Below, one piece after another: positions 8,125-18,381 of a stretch of DNA of 64,000 nt. Numbering within the stretch: position 1 is the stretch's first letter; each line of letters begins with the position of its first letter. The translations under genes were made by a program, and so were the position numbers. The notes beneath the pieces were generated by a model that was not told the DNA's origin, ran no database searches, and was given only the letters and a program-made list of their open reading frames with translations. The DNA is taken from NCBI RefSeq assembly GCF_025399795.1, contig NZ_JAODTZ010000032.1, forward strand, positions 53,593-117,592, read 5' to 3'. The DNA comes from Streptomyces rhizosphaerihabitans. GTDB taxonomy: Bacteria > Actinomycetota > Actinomycetes > Streptomycetales > Streptomycetaceae.

Positions 8125-9564
8125 ATGCTCGGATTCAGGAAGTCCCGACACAGACTCACCACGGCACTGGCCGTGTTCGGACTGCTCATCACGGGCGCCG
8201 CCCTTCAGGCGGCCACCGCCCTCCCCGCCCACGCGGCCACCCCCCACCGCGTCCTGTTCGACAACGGCCACGCCGAGACCGCGGGCAACGCCGACTGGAT
8301 CATCTCCACCAGCCAGCCCGACCCGCTCGGCCAGAACTCCAGCCCGACCTCGGAGACCTCCTGGACGGGCGCCCTGTCCTCCTGGGGTGTGGCCCTGCAG
8401 AAGTCCGGCAACTACAGCCTCAAGACACTGCCTTCGGGCTCCAGCCTCAGCTACGGCGGCAGTGCCGCGACCGACCTGTCGAACTTCGACGAGCTGGTGC
8501 TGCCCGAGCCCAACACGCTGTTCACCACCGCCGAGAAGACCGCCATCATGACGTTCGTCAAGAACGGCGGCGGCCTCTTCATGATCTCCGACCACACCGG
8601 CGCCGACCGCAACAGCGACGGCTACGACGCGGTCGAGATCTTCAACGACCTGATGACCAACAACAGCGTCGACAGCACCGACCCGTTCGGCTTCTCCATC
8701 GACACGCTGGACGTCAGCTCCGGCTATCCGGCCGCCATCAGCGACAGCACCAACACGATCCTGCACGGCGCGTTCGGCACCGTCACCAAGAGCCTGATCG
8801 CGGACGGGACCACGGCCACGCTCAAGCCGGCGGACAACTCGGCCGTCAAGGGCCTGCTCTACCGGTCCGGTTACTCCGGGAACACCGGCGCGTTCTTCGC
8901 GACCAGCACCTTCGGCAGCGGCAAGGTCGCCTTCTGGGGCGACAGTTCACCGATCGACGACGGCACCGGCCAGTCCGGCAACACCCTGTACGACGGCTGG
9001 AACGACACCGGCGCCACCAACGCCGCGCTCGCCCTCAACGCCACCGACTGGCTCGCGGGCACGAGCAGCAGCGGTGGTGGCGGCGGTACCTGCACGGCCG
9101 CGCAGGTGCTCGCCAACCCCGGCTTCGAGTCCGGCAGCACGTCCTGGACCGCCACCAGCGGAGTGATCACCAACAGCTCCACCGAGGCGGCTCGCACCGG
9201 CTCGTACAAGGCTTGGCTCAACGGCTACGGCTCGGCCAACACCGACACGCTCTCCCAGGCCGTGACCATCCCCTCGGGCTGCTCGGCCACACTGAGCTTC
9301 TATCTGCACGTGGACACGGCCGAGACGAGCACGAGTACGGCGTACGACACGCTCAAGGCCCAGGTCGTCAACAGCAGTGGCACTGTGCTGTCGACCCTGG
9401 CAACGTACTCGAACCTGAACGCCGCGTCCGGGTACACGCAGCGCACGTTCAGCCTCGGCACCGCTTACGCCGGGCAGACGGTCACGATCAAGTTCACCGG
9501 CGTCGAGGGCTCCACGCTCCAGACGTCGTTCGTCCTCGACGACACCGCGCTCAATGTGAGCTGA
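8125..9564 (+). CDS. Secreted protein: GATase1-like domain plus C-terminal carbohydrate-binding-like domain
   Basis: 479 residues. The ATG is preceded by CGGAGG eight bases away. The N-terminus is a Sec-type signal peptide (RKSRHR, hydrophobic core, cleavage near PAHA-AT). Residues about 40-310 form a ThuA/GATase1-like fold (VLFDNGHAE; DELVLPEPNTLFT; FVKNGGGLFMISDHTG; GKVAFWGDSS). A Ser/Gly linker (TSSSGGGGG) leads to a domain (about 320-479) that starts NPGFESGSTSW and ends SFVLDD, the pattern of CBM/galactose-binding beta-sandwich modules. It is probably an extracellular polysaccharide- or cell-surface-acting protein. The catalytic function of the N-terminal domain is not known to me. Confidence 0.75.
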   Translation: MLGFRKSRHRLTTALAVFGLLITGAALQAATALPAHAATPHRVLFDNGHAETAGNADWIISTSQPDPLGQNSSPTSETSWTGALSSWGVALQKSGNYSLKTLPSGSSLSYGGSAATDLSNFDELVLPEPNTLFTTAEKTAIMTFVKNGGGLFMISDHTGADRNSDGYDAVEIFNDLMTNNSVDSTDPFGFSIDTLDVSSGYPAAISDSTNTILHGAFGTVTKSLIADGTTATLKPADNSAVKGLLYRSGYSGNTGAFFATSTFGSGKVAFWGDSSPIDDGTGQSGNTLYDGWNDTGATNAALALNATDWLAGTSSSGGGGGTCTAAQVLANPGFESGSTSWTATSGVITNSSTEAARTGSYKAWLNGYGSANTDTLSQAVTIPSGCSATLSFYLHVDTAETSTSTAYDTLKAQVVNSSGTVLSTLATYSNLNAASGYTQRTFSLGTAYAGQTVTIKFTGVEGSTLQTSFVLDDTALNVS

Positions 9565-9576
9565 GCGCGAGCCGGA

Positions 9577-9610
9577 CGAGGGGCGGGCCCGGAACCGGGT
9601 CCGCCCCTCG
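9577..9610. terminator. Bidirectional hairpin terminator between convergent genes
   Basis: A 16-bp stem CGAGGGGCGGGCCCGG / CCGGGTCCGCCCCTCG with a single G-U pair and a 2-nt loop, lying between the secreted protein and the minus-strand GH2 gene. Confidence 0.8.
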
Positions 9611-9617
9611 CGCCGTT

Positions 9618-12344
9618 CTACCGGGCCCGGACCGTCCGCTCCGGCGTGTTCCACCCGGAGACCCGGACCGCGGGCCCGGCGCCGTGCAGATCAGCCGTCC
9701 GGCAGGTCGCCGTCAGCGTCACCGACTCGCCCGGCCACAGGCTCACCTGGTTGTCGGACCACCGCACCGGCAGCACCGGCCTGCCCTTGGTGTCCACGAG
9801 ATGCGCGTCGGTGAGGAGCGAGGGCGTCTTCCCGCTCCCTTCGTTGCGCAGGACGACCTTCGTCGTGGAGGTCCCGCCGGGCCCCGACGAGGTCGACACG
9901 GAGGCCGAAACCGGCACCCGCGCCATGGAGTTGAGCCCCTTGAGGTCCGCGTAGCCCGTCGTCGGCGTGTAGTACCAGTCGGTGTTCGCCCAGTCGATGG
10001 TGTCCGGCCGGGTCGACAGCCAGTACACGTTGCGGCTGACCTCCCTGCCCCCGGCGTCGCGCAGGACCAGCCGCGCGAGATACGTCGTCGAGAGACCGCT
10101 CACCGAGGACGGCACCGTGAGCGCGGTGCCGCGCGCCCCGTCGCCGCGCACGGTGAGTCCGGCCGCCGTCCTGTCGTACCTCTGTGTGCCGTCGGTGTCG
10201 AAGAGCGTGACGCGTGCAGTGAGTCCGGACGCGGACGCGTGCCGGTTGTTCACGACGACGACGGACCGGTTGTCGTACGAGTACTGGATGTGCAACGGCT
10301 CGTTGGCCTTCTTCGCTCCGAAGTAGGCCCCGCCCTGGTCGAGATAACGGTCCATCAACTGCCAGTGCAGCGAGGTCCATCCGCTGTCGAGCATCCAGTG
10401 GACGACCCCCGTCGAGGGCTTCGAGGAGTCGGTGGCGTTGCGTCCGTACGCCTCGAACTGCGCCCTCACGTTCTCGTACTGGGCGAGCTGCGCCTTGCGT
10501 ACGTAGTCGGTGAGACCGGTCGGCGCGCCGTATCGGCCGGCCAGGGCGGCGTCGTAGATCTTGAGGGTGCCGAAGACCGGGGAGGGAGAGCGGTGGTACT
10601 GCCTGACGTCCGGGTTCTTCCAGAGGGTGTCCAGTTCGGTGGGCGACATCATGCGGCGCAGGGTGTCGAGGGTGGGGATGTCGGGGCCCGCGCCGGTCTC
10701 GGAGTTGAAGCCGGTGGCTCCGCCCTCACGCTTGGCGTACCAGTAGCCCGGCGGGATCCAGTCGTAGGGCCCGGTCATCTTCATGCCCGAACTGCCCGAC
10801 ACGGGGGAGGACTTGTCGGATGCCGCGGCGACCACCGGGGTCGGCCAGTCGGCCGCCTTCAGCGCGTCGAGATAGGTCTTCTCGATCCTGGCATCCGGTG
10901 CGAAGTCACTGCCGATGAGGAAGGAGATGACACTCGGGTGGTCGCGCAGCCGGGCGGCCTCGGCGGCCATCGACGCCGCGGCGACCGGGTAGTCGGCGGC
11001 GGTCCATTTGTCGCCGGTCTCCGTGCCGTTGACCTGCCCCTCCCACTTGTCGCAGCACTCCCAGCCGGGCAGGGTGAGAATGCCGTAGCGGTCGGCGAGG
11101 TCGAAGAACTCGTCCGGCTCGATGTGGCCTTCGAGGCGGATGGTGTTGAGGCCCAGATCGAGCACGTACTTGAGCCGGTCCTCGACGTACCCGCGGTCCC
11201 AGCGCAGGAACTCGTCGGGGGACCAGCCGCCGCCCTTGATGAGCAGCCTGCGGCCGTTGACGCTGTACTGCCGGGCGCCGTCGGAGTTCAGGGGCGCCTT
11301 CACCTCGCGGACGCCGAAGTCCTCGTGCGCGGTGTCGGAGGCGGCACCGGCGACGGAGACGGTCAGATCGAGGCCGTACAGCGGCTGCCCGCCCATGCCC
11401 GCGGGCCACCACACCTTCGGTGACGTCAGGTGCAGACCCGGGACGTCGGACGGGGAGAAGGTGACCGCCTTCGTCTGGTGGGCCGCGAGCGGGACGCTCT
11501 TCGAGAAGGACACCGGGCCGATGCGGCCGGACACCGTGGCGGTGACGGCCGAGCCGGTCTCGTTGCGCGCCCGCGCCTTGACCGTGAGGTCCGCGGACCG
11601 AAGCGAGGGGACGTCGAGGCGGGTCAGCACATGCGTGTCGCGCAGCGCGACCGGGCCGCCGCGGCGGACGAGGACGTCCCGGACGATGCCCATGTTCTGG
11701 TCGGGCGGCGGCTGGAGCCAGTCGATCCAGCCCATGGTCAGGTTCTTGTTCGGGTCGTTGGGCCGGATACGGAAGGCGACCGTGTTGGTGCCCGCGCGCA
11801 CCAGGGGGGTGATGTCCAGCTCGTGGTGCGTGTAGGCGCCGGCCACCTCGGCGGCGTCGGCGACCCGACGGCCGTTGACGTAGACGTCCGCCGCCGAGAT
11901 CACCCCGCTGAAGTCGAGGTAACTGCGCTCGGAGGCGTCGGCGACCGTGAAGTCCGAGCGGTACCACCAGGGCACGGTGAAGTCGGCCTTCGGGATCTTC
12001 TGCTGGTTCGTCGAGTAGAACGGATCCGCGTACGTCCCGTGCGCGAGCAGCGCCGCGAGGACCGTGGAGCGGGGGCCGGCCGGGTACCAGCCGCTCACCC
12101 GATAGCCGGGGCTGGAGACGGCGGACGCCGGGTCGAGGACCTTGGCGCCGGACTGGATCGCGTACCCCGACAACGCCGTGGCGCTGCCCGGCGCGGAGGC
12201 CACCGGTGTGACGCGGACGTGTGGTGTGGCGGCCGTTCGGGGGTCGGGCCCGTCTGCCCACGCGCTCGCGGAGAGGGTGCACAGGAGGCCCAGGGCGACG
12301 GCGGCCGTGGCGAGGCGCCGCCGGGAGGCAGGGCGGTGGAACAC
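9618..12344 (-). CDS. Secreted glycoside hydrolase family 2 enzyme, exo-beta-D-glucosaminidase (CsxA) type
   Basis: 908 residues from a GTG start at 12344, chosen because AAGGAG lies six bases upstream; the reading frame continues to 12449 but overlaps the promoter and operator. Signal peptide: Arg-rich n-region, LATAAVALGLLCTLSASAWA. GH2 layout: sugar-binding domain (YRVSGWYPAGPRSTVLAALL), Ig-like domain, TIM barrel (FGVREVKAPLN; LLIKGGGW). Catalytic candidates are Asp480 in GSDFAPD and Glu549 in NSETGAG, 69 residues apart, close to the Asp469/Glu541 pair of Amycolatopsis CsxA. Likely removes glucosamine from chitosan oligosaccharides outside the cell. It lies beside a ROK repressor gene with a related upstream palindrome, so sugar-induced expression is likely. 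A mannosidase-like specificity is less likely. Confidence 0.85.
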   Translation of the reverse strand: MFHRPASRRRLATAAVALGLLCTLSASAWADGPDPRTAATPHVRVTPVASAPGSATALSGYAIQSGAKVLDPASAVSSPGYRVSGWYPAGPRSTVLAALLAHGTYADPFYSTNQQKIPKADFTVPWWYRSDFTVADASERSYLDFSGVISAADVYVNGRRVADAAEVAGAYTHHELDITPLVRAGTNTVAFRIRPNDPNKNLTMGWIDWLQPPPDQNMGIVRDVLVRRGGPVALRDTHVLTRLDVPSLRSADLTVKARARNETGSAVTATVSGRIGPVSFSKSVPLAAHQTKAVTFSPSDVPGLHLTSPKVWWPAGMGGQPLYGLDLTVSVAGAASDTAHEDFGVREVKAPLNSDGARQYSVNGRRLLIKGGGWSPDEFLRWDRGYVEDRLKYVLDLGLNTIRLEGHIEPDEFFDLADRYGILTLPGWECCDKWEGQVNGTETGDKWTAADYPVAAASMAAEAARLRDHPSVISFLIGSDFAPDARIEKTYLDALKAADWPTPVVAAASDKSSPVSGSSGMKMTGPYDWIPPGYWYAKREGGATGFNSETGAGPDIPTLDTLRRMMSPTELDTLWKNPDVRQYHRSPSPVFGTLKIYDAALAGRYGAPTGLTDYVRKAQLAQYENVRAQFEAYGRNATDSSKPSTGVVHWMLDSGWTSLHWQLMDRYLDQGGAYFGAKKANEPLHIQYSYDNRSVVVVNNRHASASGLTARVTLFDTDGTQRYDRTAAGLTVRGDGARGTALTVPSSVSGLSTTYLARLVLRDAGGREVSRNVYWLSTRPDTIDWANTDWYYTPTTGYADLKGLNSMARVPVSASVSTSSGPGGTSTTKVVLRNEGSGKTPSLLTDAHLVDTKGRPVLPVRWSDNQVSLWPGESVTLTATCRTADLHGAGPAVRVSGWNTPERTVRAR

Positions 12345-12392
12345 GGTGATCTCCTTGGGGGTGGGGGGAGCATCCGCGCTTCGACACTGCAA

Positions 12393-12410
12393 GTTAGGAA
12401 ACTTTACTAA
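12393..12410 (-). promoter_or_regulatory. Candidate ROK-repressor operator upstream of the GH2 gene
   Basis: On the minus strand the site reads TTAGTAAAGTTTCCTAAC; arms TTAG-AAA / TTT-CTAA pair 7 of 8 positions around a central G. It matches the site upstream of the ROK gene (13865-13882) at 14 of 18 positions. It lies about 50 bp upstream of the GTG start. Confidence 0.6.
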
Positions 12411-12642
12411 TCGGGACCACAAGCTAGGCCGGTGAGTAAGCCATGTCAATCACCGGCCACGTCCATCACCGGCGGGGCCTGCTCGGCCCCGGCAAGCCGC
12501 GCTCGGCCCCGCAACTCGCCGCACGCCGGCCGGGCCGACCGGGCCGACCGGGCCGGTCGTGCCAGCCGTGCCGGTCGTGCCAGCGGCGTCGGCCGTGCCG
12601 GCCGGGTCGGCCGTGCCGGTCGTGGCAGGCACCGTCACCCGT

Positions 12643-13842
12643 TCAAGAAGCCGACCTGCGCTCGAACACCACATCGCGTGCCGTCCCCAGAGCCGTGGCC
12701 ACCGCGCCGAGCAGCACCGCGTCCTCGCCCAGACGGCCGGGTGCGATCCGCGGGCGCAGAGGTGTGAGGGCGCGCAGGGTCTCGCGGACGGGCCGCAGCA
12801 GCAGATCGACGCTGTGGCCGACCCCGCCGCCCAGAACGACCAGATCGGGATCGAGTACCGCCGTCGCGACCGCCACCGTGTGCGCGATCCGCTCACCTTC
12901 CAGCCGGACCGCCTCGACCGCGGGCCCGTGGCCCTCCCGCGCCGCGTCGAAGACGGCCTTCGCGGTCAGCTGCCCGGTCATCCCGAAGTGCCGGGCGGCT
13001 TCGACGACCGCCTCGCCGGACACCGCGTCCTCCAGGGTCCCGGGCTTGTGCCGGCCCGGCCACGGCAGGAAGCCGATCTCGCCGGCCCCGCCGTGCGCCC
13101 CCGTGAACAGCCGTCCCTCGCTGACGACACCCATGCCGAGGCCGGTGCCGATCATGATGTACGCGAACAGCCGGCTGCCGGCGCCCACCCCGTACGTGTA
13201 CTCGCCGAGCGCCGCGAGGTTCGCGTCGTTGTGCACCTCCAGCGGGATGCCCAGTTCCTCCCGCATCCGGTCGAACAGCCCCGCCCGCCCCCACCCGGGC
13301 AGATGCATCGCGTACCGCACCCGGCGCTGCTTCTCGTCGTACACGCCCGGCGTGCCCACCACGGCGTGGGCCACCTCGTGCGCGCCGACACCGGAGTTGG
13401 CGACGACCTGCCGGGCGGTGGAGACCACGAGGTCGGCCATGGCGCCTGAGGTACGGGCGCGGTTGCGCACATCGGCGCGCGCGACCACCGCGCCGTCGAG
13501 ATCGGCGACCGCAACGCGCAGCCAGCTGCGGCCGATGTCTATCCCCAGCGCGTACCCGGCCGCGGGGTCGGGGGCGTACAGGACGGCGACCCGGCCGCGC
13601 TCGGGAGCCTGCGTTCCGACCTCGTGGACGAGTCCCGCCTCCTCCAGCGCGGCGAGCGCGCTGGAGACCGTCGGCTTGGACAGCCCCGTCTCGCGGGCGA
13701 GTTGCGCGCGCGAGGCGGCACCGCCGGTGCGCAGCCGGTCGAGGAGCAGCCGCTCGTTGGTGCTGCGCAGCCGCCGGCGGTTCCAGGGCTGTTCGGGCTG
13801 CTCTGCGGCGTCGCTGGCGGGCATCGCACCATTCTCACTCAT
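12643..13842 (-). CDS. ROK-family transcriptional regulator
   Basis: 399 residues, ATG at 13842 with AAGGGGG upstream. An N-terminal winged helix (about 28-80: ERLLLDRLRTGGAASRAQLA, GLSKPTVSSALAALEEAGLV) is followed by a sugar-kinase-like ROK domain (GIDIGRSWLRVAVADLDG; VHNDANLAALGEYTYG; GTGLGMGVV; GGAGEIGFLPW). The usual zinc-binding CxCGxxGCxE segment is replaced by a Cys-free stretch after GEIGFL, so ligand sensing may differ from NagC/XylR types. Expected to repress the GH2 gene and perhaps itself. The spacer 12345-12642 contains only GCCGACCGG / GCCGTGCCGGTCGTG tandem-like repeats. Confidence 0.87.
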   Translation of the reverse strand: MSENGAMPASDAAEQPEQPWNRRRLRSTNERLLLDRLRTGGAASRAQLARETGLSKPTVSSALAALEEAGLVHEVGTQAPERGRVAVLYAPDPAAGYALGIDIGRSWLRVAVADLDGAVVARADVRNRARTSGAMADLVVSTARQVVANSGVGAHEVAHAVVGTPGVYDEKQRRVRYAMHLPGWGRAGLFDRMREELGIPLEVHNDANLAALGEYTYGVGAGSRLFAYIMIGTGLGMGVVSEGRLFTGAHGGAGEIGFLPWPGRHKPGTLEDAVSGEAVVEAARHFGMTGQLTAKAVFDAAREGHGPAVEAVRLEGERIAHTVAVATAVLDPDLVVLGGGVGHSVDLLLRPVRETLRALTPLRPRIAPGRLGEDAVLLGAVATALGTARDVVFERRSAS

Positions 13843-13864
13843 TCATGACGCCCCCTTGACGTGC

Positions 13865-13882
13865 TTAGTAAGGCTCCTTAAC
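13865..13882. promoter_or_regulatory. Candidate ROK operator between the ROK gene and the APC permease
   Basis: TTAGTAAGGCTCCTTAAC contains the arms TAAGG / CCTTA and agrees with the GH2 operator at 14 of 18 positions. Located 23 bp upstream of the ROK start and 142 bp upstream of the divergent permease, so it could control both. Confidence 0.55.
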
Positions 13883-14023
13883 TTTATCGCCCAGTCAGCC
13901 TCGCCGGGCGAGCCGAGGGGAGCCCGGCGCCGGCCGGTCACCCGCCGCCCTTGATCCGTCGGCCGCCATCGAGGCCGGCCGTCACCTCGTACCTCTCCCC
14001 GCGTCCTGTCCTGAGGAGGACCC

Positions 14024-15478
<1,455 letters not shown>

Positions 15479-15527
15479 CAGGTACGTGCGCCCCCGGGCA
15501 GGTGACGCCGGGGGGCGCGCCGGGATC

Positions 15528-15690
15528 CCGGGATCCCGGGCCTCCGGGCCTCCGGGCTTTGGGACCTCCGGGTCTCTGGTCCTTCGGGTCTCTGGGTCTC
15601 CGGGCCTCGGGGCTTTCGGACCTCCGGATCTCCGGGCCTTCGGGCCTTCGGACTTCCGGGCCGGGCCTTCGGACCACCGGCCCTCCGGCC
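15528..15690. repeat. Low-complexity tandem repeats of CCTCCGGG / CCTTCGGG
   Basis: About 160 bp built of 8-10 bp units (GGGCCTCCGG, GGGTCTCTGG, GGGCCTTCGG) beginning with a doubled GGGATCCC. It starts about 50 bp after the permease stop. The 15479-15892 spacer has no gene: repeats, then a hairpin at 15824-15843. Confidence 0.75.
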
Positions 15691-15823
15691 GGCGGCGGCC
15701 ACGGTGGACGGTCATGGCCGTCGTCGGCCGGCAGGCGGCCCCGTGACGGCTGTTCGCCCGGCTTCAGCGCCCGTCCGGGGCCGATGGCTCGCGGGGTCCT
15801 CTCCCCTGGAGGGCCCCGCACCG

Positions 15824-15843
15824 GAGGGGAGTGGAGTCCCCTC
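15824..15843. terminator. Hairpin between convergent permease and acetyltransferase
   Basis: 7-bp perfect stem GAGGGGA / TCCCCTC, 6-nt loop, in a region rich in further GGGG/CCCC runs. Modest strength. Confidence 0.45.
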
Positions 15844-15892
15844 GTCGGAGGCGGTTCCCCCTCAAGAGGGGCCCTCATCCGAGGTGGTCCCC

Positions 15893-16465
15893 TCACCCGG
15901 GGCAGGGGCAGTCGCCTTCCCGATGGCTCCAGGTCCGAAGGACGACGTCCCGGCCCTTCGCCATACGGAGGACGGGCTCGTCACCGGCGAGAACGAAACC
16001 CGCCGACTTGGCGACCCCCTCGCTCGCGGCGTTCCCGTCCTCGATGCACAGCACGATGCGCCGCCCGCCGACATGACGGTGGGCGAAGTCCACGACGAGC
16101 CGGACCGCGCGGGTCGCGAGCCCCCGGCCCCGGTACGCGGCCCCCACGCCGTAGGCCAGCTCGACGTCCCGCTCGTCGGTCGTGCCGGGGAACAGCAGGA
16201 CCTCGCCCCGGGGCCGTTCACCGTCCGTGGTGATGGCCAGTTGTACGCCCCGCCGCTCGGCGCTCTTCTGCTCCGCCGCCGCGAGGTAGGCGAGCGCCGC
16301 CTGGCTGTCGAAGGGTGAGGCGACCGGCGTCCACCGGTCGATCTCGGGATCGTCGTAGAGCGCGACGAGATCCGCGACATCGTCGTCGGACCACTCGCGC
16401 AGATGCAGCCCCAGCCCGTCGATACGCAGCGGCCCGGGGAAGTCGAAGGTCGGTCGGCTGTCCAT
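15893..16465 (-). CDS. GNAT acetyltransferase (RimJ/RimL-like)
   Basis: 190 residues starting at MDSRPTFDF (16465). The longer frame to 16687 translates a short direct repeat into VRVHVRVRIHVRV and is rejected. RimJ/RimL layout: LHLREWSDDDVADLVALYDDP near the N-terminus, then ELAYGVGAAYRGRGLATRAV (motif A) and EDGNAASEGVAKSAGF. Such enzymes acetylate N-terminal amino groups of proteins or small amines. The C-terminus is rich in Cys-Pro (GDCPCPG). No functional partner. Confidence 0.82.
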   Translation of the reverse strand: MDSRPTFDFPGPLRIDGLGLHLREWSDDDVADLVALYDDPEIDRWTPVASPFDSQAALAYLAAAEQKSAERRGVQLAITTDGERPRGEVLLFPGTTDERDVELAYGVGAAYRGRGLATRAVRLVVDFAHRHVGGRRIVLCIEDGNAASEGVAKSAGFVLAGDEPVLRMAKGRDVVLRTWSHREGDCPCPG

Positions 16466-16510
16466 CGGACGATCCTGACGCGTCGAACGGGTGACGGCCA
16501 AGGACGCAGG

Positions 16511-16552
16511 GACACGCACATGGATACGGACACGCACATGGACACGGACACG
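16511..16552. repeat. 18-bp direct repeat, 2.3 copies
   Basis: GACACGCACATGGATACG (16511-16528) is repeated with one change at 16529-16546, then GACACG. It sits in the 175-bp gap between the divergent acetyltransferase and acyl-CoA synthetase. Confidence 0.8.
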
Positions 16553-16640
16553 GCGGTCGACGCCACTTGGGGGTTGTCCGGGTGCGCGGGCGCGTGGCCG
16601 GGATAGAACTGGGACATCGTCCGATCGTCGGGAGGCCGTG

Positions 16641-18176
16641 ATGCTCGTCCCCTTCGGGGCCCGTGATTTCCTGGACCGCGCCGTCACCGTGTACGGAGAC
16701 CGCGTCGGTGTAGTCGACGAACCGGATCAGCCGGCCGAGCCCTGGGAGGGGCTGACCTACCGGCGCGTCGGGGAGCTGGCCAGAGCCCAGGCCGCCGGGC
16801 TCGACGCGCTGGGCGTCCCGCACGGCGCGCGCGTGGCCGTCGTCTCGCCCAACAGTGCCAGGCTGCTGACGTCGTTCTTCGGCGTCAGCGGGCACGGCCG
16901 CGTCCTCGTGCCGGTCAACTTCCGTCTGACGGCCGACGAGGTCAGTTACATCGTCGAGCACTCGGGCGCGAGCGTCCTGCTCGTCGACCCCGAGCTGACT
17001 GACCGCTTCGCCGGGGTCAGCTGCAAGCACCGCTTCACGCTCGGCGCCGCGGCGGACGCCGAGCTGTACCGCTTCGACACCGAACCCCGCCTGTGGGAGG
17101 CGGACGAGAACGCCACCGCGACGATCAACTACACCAGTGGAACGACGGCCCGGCCCAAGGGAGTACAGATCACCCACCGCAACATCTGGGTCAACGCCAC
17201 GACCTTCGCCCTGCACGCGGGTGTCACCGACCGCGACGTGTATCTGCATACTTTGCCCATGTTTCATGCGAACGGGTGGGGTATGCCCTTCGCGATGGCG
17301 GGCCTCGGCGTCCGGCAGATCGCCCTGCGCAAGGTCGACGGGGCGGAGATCCTGCGCCGGGTGGCCGAGCACGGCGTGACGGTGATGTGCGCGGCCCCGG
17401 CCGTCGTCAACGCGGTGCTGGCCGCCGCCGAGTCCTGGGAGGGCGAGATCCCCGGCCGCGACCGGGTGCGCATCATCGTCGCCGGAGCGCCGCCGCCCAC
17501 CAGGACCGTCGCACGCGTCGAGTCCCTGCTGGGCTGGGAGTTCATCCAGATCTACGGCCTCACGGAGACCTCACCCCTGCTCACCGTCAACCGCACCCGC
17601 TCCGAATGGGACGGCCTCGACCCGCAGGCCCGCGCCGAGAAGCTGGTGCGCGCAGGCGCCCCCGCGCTGGGCGTCACCCTGCGCACAGCCGCCGACGGCG
17701 AGATCCTCGCGCGCTCCAACGTCATCCTGGAGGGGTACTGGGAACAGCCCGCGGAGACCGAACGGGCGCTGGCCGACGGCTGGTTCCACACCGGCGACGG
17801 CGGATCGATCGGCGAGGACGGCTATCTGACGATCAGCGACCGCAAGAAGGACGTGATCATCACGGGCGGTGAGAACGTGTCCTCGATCGAGGTGGAGGAC
17901 GCGCTCTTCAGTCATCCCGCGATCGCCGAGGTCGCGGTGATCGGCGTGCCGCACGAGAAGTGGGGCGAGACCGTCAAGGCCCTGGTCGTCCTCGCGCCGG
18001 GCGCGGAGGCGACGGAGAGTGAGCTGATCCAGTACTGCAAGGAGCGCCTGGCCGGGTACAAGGCGCCGACCTCGGTCGAGTTCCGGAGCGGGCTCGCCCG
18101 GACGGCGACCGGAAAGCTCCAGAAGTACAAGCTGCGGGAGCCGTACTGGGAAGGACACGACCGGGACGTCAACTGA
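16641..18176 (+). CDS. AMP-forming acyl-CoA synthetase (long/medium-chain fatty-acid or aromatic-acid CoA ligase)
   Basis: 511 residues; ATG at 16641 with GGAGG (16631-16635) just upstream. All ANL-superfamily motifs are present: P-loop YTSGTTARPKGV, QIYGLTETSP, the hinge-Asp motif GDGGSIGEDGYLTISDRKKD, and the C-terminal catalytic lysine in TATGKLQKYKLRE. It activates a carboxylic acid as acyl-adenylate and then as CoA thioester in the cytosol. The length and FTETSP-like motif fit fatty-acyl or aryl-CoA ligases. No beta-oxidation gene is adjacent, so the substrate is open. Confidence 0.88.
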   Translation: MLVPFGARDFLDRAVTVYGDRVGVVDEPDQPAEPWEGLTYRRVGELARAQAAGLDALGVPHGARVAVVSPNSARLLTSFFGVSGHGRVLVPVNFRLTADEVSYIVEHSGASVLLVDPELTDRFAGVSCKHRFTLGAAADAELYRFDTEPRLWEADENATATINYTSGTTARPKGVQITHRNIWVNATTFALHAGVTDRDVYLHTLPMFHANGWGMPFAMAGLGVRQIALRKVDGAEILRRVAEHGVTVMCAAPAVVNAVLAAAESWEGEIPGRDRVRIIVAGAPPPTRTVARVESLLGWEFIQIYGLTETSPLLTVNRTRSEWDGLDPQARAEKLVRAGAPALGVTLRTAADGEILARSNVILEGYWEQPAETERALADGWFHTGDGGSIGEDGYLTISDRKKDVIITGGENVSSIEVEDALFSHPAIAEVAVIGVPHEKWGETVKALVVLAPGAEATESELIQYCKERLAGYKAPTSVEFRSGLARTATGKLQKYKLREPYWEGHDRDVN

Positions 18177-18322
18177 CCGTTTCACCCGGTCACCCCTGAT
18201 AGGTCACCCGGCACCGGCCCTCCGGCGGCGGGCTCATCGCCGTACCGCCGAAGAGCCGGCCGACAGGCGTACCGCCGAACCCGAGGCTGTCGGCGACGGC
18301 CGGCCCTCGGGTCTCTCGGGGT

Positions 18323-18350
18323 TTGACATGCAAGTGGTTGCCTGCATAAC
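18323..18350 (+). promoter_or_regulatory. Promoter and overlapping ArsR-type operator
   Basis: TTGACA (18323-18328), 16 bp, CATAAC (18345-18350). The spacer holds the inverted repeat GCAAGTGGTTGC (18330-18341) inside the wider arms ATGCA / TGCAT (18328-18347). This is the pattern expected for an autoregulated ArsR-family repressor blocking RNA polymerase. The predicted transcription start falls close to a GTG at 18358. Confidence 0.65.
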
Positions 18351-18381
18351 GTTGGGTGTGCGATCAGAGAGCGACTCCGGA

